DNA of 9,812 nucleotides, taken from the NCBI GenBank assembly GCA_030426065.1, contig JAUHZH010000046.1, positions 1 through 9,812 of the forward strand. Reading direction: 5' to 3'. The DNA is from Gammaproteobacteria bacterium. GTDB taxonomy: Bacteria > Pseudomonadota > Gammaproteobacteria > Xanthomonadales > Marinicellaceae. Below the pieces are notes generated by a model. It worked only from the letters and a program-made list of their open reading frames with translations, was not told the DNA's origin and did no database searches. Below, one piece after another: positions 7,945-9,812 of the stretch. Every line of letters starts with the position of its first letter. The first letter of the stretch is position 1. The translations under genes were made by a program, and so were the position numbers.

Positions 7945-7968
7945 CACATCCTATCATGAATGGATGTG
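7945..7968. repeat. 24-bp near-perfect palindrome upstream of the sigma gene
   Basis: The arms CACATCC (7945-7951) and GGATGTG (7962-7968) are exact inverted copies. At the centre is a second perfect dyad TCATGA (7954-7959). Only two base pairs between them break the symmetry, so 20 of 24 positions are symmetric. It lies 29 bases before the sigma start codon. It could be the operator of a dimeric regulator or a hairpin in the sigma mRNA leader. Confidence 0.6.
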
Positions 7969-8102
7969 CAGCTGAACCCTTGTTAATCACACCCACATTC
8001 AAACTTTGGTGGTTCTCCTATAAGCAACAAAATCAAAGTATTTTTAAAAAAACCATCATTTCTTGACGGTTGACTGTGAAATTTTCGCTGATGTTGGTGT
8101 GA

Positions 8103-8118
8103 GGTTTGATACCAAACC
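8103..8118 (+). promoter_or_regulatory. Short hairpin in the leader of the large secreted-protein gene
   Basis: GGTTTG (8103-8108) and CAAACC (8113-8118) are exact inverted copies around a 4-base ATAC loop, 37 bases before the start codon. The AAACC part could pair instead with GGTTT at 8151-8155, next to the start. It may be a leader hairpin or a small operator. Confidence 0.35.
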
Positions 8119-8155
8119 AAGACACAACCAGTAAACAAAACATCAAGAGGGGTTT

Positions 8156-9812
8156 ATGAAGTCATTTAATTATTTGTTGTTGGCAACATTGATAATTGTT
8201 GCACACTGTTTCCAAGCCAGAGCAGAAGAAGACCCTTTAGAAAGTGCTGTGAAATCTGCTGGCATTTCGATAGCGACTTTTGCCGTTAAAAAACTCGTCG
8301 GCGCTTTGTATAAAGATGAATGTCATGGCAACTCAAGTGGTGATGACATCGGTCAGAAGGCGCACAATCTGTTGTGCGGTGCCATGGGCGGTTTTTCCGG
8401 TGAAACCGAAGCAGAGTGGAAAAAAAACATCACCGACAAACTCCAGTCGCTGAGTCAGGCCGTTGATCGCATTGAATCTGAGTTATTGGACTTGAAACGC
8501 AATCAGGCGGTTTTGCTGAAGCAGGGCGAAAAGGTGTTGGGGAAGCTGAATGTTTTGGCTAATGAAATCATCATTTCGACATCACTGACCAGCATCAATG
8601 GATTGTGGGATGATCAGTTTGAACCCTTATTCAATGGAGAGAAAATATTCAACCAGGATGGCTTGTTGATGTTTGCTCAGGACATCATTTTTGAGTCCAA
8701 AGTCCATGTGCAACTCAGCGATGTCCACCAGAGCCTGACACGAAACGTGATCAAAAACAGAGACGGTTGGATCAAAAGTTACATGGATGAATTGAATGAA
8801 CAGTTTAAAAATAACGGTACACCCAAAGAAGCCTTGGGAAATGCTGATTTCAGTTTGTTGATGGATTACAGTGAATCGGTGATTTCCGACTTGATTGCGC
8901 AGCAGACCAAAGGTTATTCCATGTACGTGTGGGCAGCCAAAATCATCGAACAACATTGTCAGATTAACCAGCAATGCGAACTGAAAAACCGTTTACCTCA
9001 TACAGCGGAAGCGTACCACAACTTATTTCAATCTCATATCCAAAAGCAACTGTACCTGTACAGTGCGGGCATAGACCAAGTGGTGCTCGATCGCAGCACC
9101 TACTCAAGTGCCCAAGCCAATTTTCTTGCACACAGGGCATCAGAAATATTCACCCGCGTAGATGCTTTCATGGCCATGCAATTGGGAAAGGCAGGGGTGC
9201 GCGGTCGGGTGATCTCCATGGGTGATGCATGGGATGGTGTTTTGACCATCTCTGGCCAAAGCCACCCACCCGTTCACACAAGTCAAAATGTGGTCAGGGA
9301 AGATTTGATCTTTCCGCACAAGCAGACCCATGCCGATTGGTGGACCAGCAGTCAAAACGATGCTGTGTATGATGTGGTGCACAAAAGCCAGCATTGGAAA
9401 GTGCATTACTATGACTTGCCACTGGAGCAGCCAAGAAACCTCATCATTGAAAACAAGCTGCCACATAAGCCCGACAGAATCACGCTCGGCCTTTTGGACA
9501 TGAAGGCCAAAAAAATGGTCAAACAAGTCAATGACAACACCCAAGCGTTTGGCAGTTTCACTGCCATCGAACGTGCCGGCGGTGGTTTTGCCTTCCTCAG
9601 CTCACCGTGGGTTGGAGGCAGCACAGGTAACTTATCTGGCATGTCGTATGATGCGGCTAAAAGACAAGTGACCATTGAAAGCCGTTCAAATATCACAGGC
9701 GGCAAAGACAGCCGGAGCGGGCGCGTTTATTTACAGCGCAAACACCCCATCACTTTCGCCGACTCAGGCACCGTGCAATTGCTTGCGTTCGCGCCAACCA
9801 ACCATGCGGATT
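8156..9812 (+). CDS. Large exported coiled-coil protein, function unknown, 3'-truncated by window edge
   Basis: An open frame from ATG 8156 to the last base, with 552 codons and no stop. The start is supported by AGAGGGG (8146-8152) and by a signal peptide (MKSFNYLLLATLIIVAH, cleavage near ARA at 21-23). Cys18 is not in a proper lipobox, so a lipoprotein is unlikely. Residues 27-52 form an Ala/Gly/Val-rich amphipathic stretch. Residues about 88-140 are a heptad-like coiled coil ('LQSLSQAVDRIESELLDLK'). Up to about 345 it stays mainly helical, with Cys at 56, 74, 268 and 274. From about 345 on it turns Gly-, Trp- and strand-rich ('GVLTISGQ', 'RVYLQRKHPITF'). I recognise no family. A helical N-terminal half with a strand-rich C-terminal part also occurs in some pore-forming toxins, but no motif ties it to them. 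It is divergent from the sigma/kinase operon and could be controlled by it. Confidence 0.85.
   Translation, partial: MKSFNYLLLATLIIVAHCFQARAEEDPLESAVKSAGISIATFAVKKLVGALYKDECHGNSSGDDIGQKAHNLLCGAMGGFSGETEAEWKKNITDKLQSLSQAVDRIESELLDLKRNQAVLLKQGEKVLGKLNVLANEIIISTSLTSINGLWDDQFEPLFNGEKIFNQDGLLMFAQDIIFESKVHVQLSDVHQSLTRNVIKNRDGWIKSYMDELNEQFKNNGTPKEALGNADFSLLMDYSESVISDLIAQQTKGYSMYVWAAKIIEQHCQINQQCELKNRLPHTAEAYHNLFQSHIQKQLYLYSAGIDQVVLDRSTYSSAQANFLAHRASEIFTRVDAFMAMQLGKAGVRGRVISMGDAWDGVLTISGQSHPPVHTSQNVVREDLIFPHKQTHADWWTSSQNDAVYDVVHKSQHWKVHYYDLPLEQPRNLIIENKLPHKPDRITLGLLDMKAKKMVKQVNDNTQAFGSFTAIERAGGGFAFLSSPWVGGSTGNLSGMSYDAAKRQVTIESRSNITGGKDSRSGRVYLQRKHPITFADSGTVQLLAFAPTNHAD

Larger units (their letters stand above)
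7916..8155. promoter_or_regulatory. Divergent intergenic region of sigma gene and secreted-protein gene
   Basis: These 240 bases hold the promoters of two divergent genes. I see no good consensus -35/-10 pair on either strand. On the plus strand two overlapping TTGAC boxes (8063-8067 and 8070-8074) follow an A/T tract at 8040-8052 but have no matching -10; TATAAG at 8019-8024 has only a poor -35. Lack of housekeeping promoters would fit control by an alternative sigma factor, but that is not shown. Confidence 0.5.

Noticed and set aside
8063..8098. Housekeeping promoter from TTGACG/TTGACT boxes
   Set aside because: No -10-like hexamer lies 16-18 bases downstream of either box.
8198..8212. 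Lipoprotein signal at Cys18 of the large exported protein
   Set aside because: The residues before the Cys (V-A-H) do not fit a lipobox because His is not accepted at the -1 position; an ARA cleavage site follows.
8627..9544. Minus-strand open frames (115 and 134 codons) within the large right-hand gene
   Set aside because: They are antisense to an uninterrupted 552-codon frame with a good start and signal peptide, and look like shadows.

Overview
The window reads as chromosomal DNA from a mid-GC Gram-negative bacterium. The UvrA sequence, Sec-type signal peptides and gene style fit a gammaproteobacterium (a marine Marinicella-like or xanthomonad-related lineage is my guess, from the ECF sigma/TPR-kinase pairing). 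No phage, plasmid, insertion-sequence, CRISPR or RNA gene was seen. Every gap between genes is under 300 bases.

Left part (1-3140, + strand): the C-terminal four fifths of uvrA, the nucleotide-excision-repair damage sensor, running in from the left edge. After 84 bases comes a small exported protein of unknown role with one Sel1/TPR-like helical repeat. Its ribosome binding site can pair with a sequence just upstream.

Middle part (3206-7915, - strand): a four-gene run transcribed right to left. It holds an ECF sigma factor of the kinase-linked (Sigma70_ECF/ECF43-like) type, then a membrane Ser/Thr kinase with a C-terminal TPR region, then a small secreted protein with a Gly-Gly motif, then a secreted protein with a tail-fibre-like middle and a Cys-rich C-terminal domain. 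The last two overlap by 8 bases. A plausible model is that the kinase senses a signal, phosphorylates the sigma factor, and the sigma factor drives exported products. The sigma factor has Ser/Thr where ordinary ECF factors carry acidic residues in region 2.2, which fits that model. No anti-sigma factor or phosphatase gene is present.

Right part (8156-9812, + strand): divergent from the sigma gene across a 240-base spacer that contains a 24-bp near-palindrome and a short hairpin. The gene is a large exported protein, open to the right edge (552 codons visible), with a helical coiled-coil N-terminal half and a more strand-like C-terminal part. I do not recognise its family. It is the least explained gene here and could be a target of the sigma/kinase pair.
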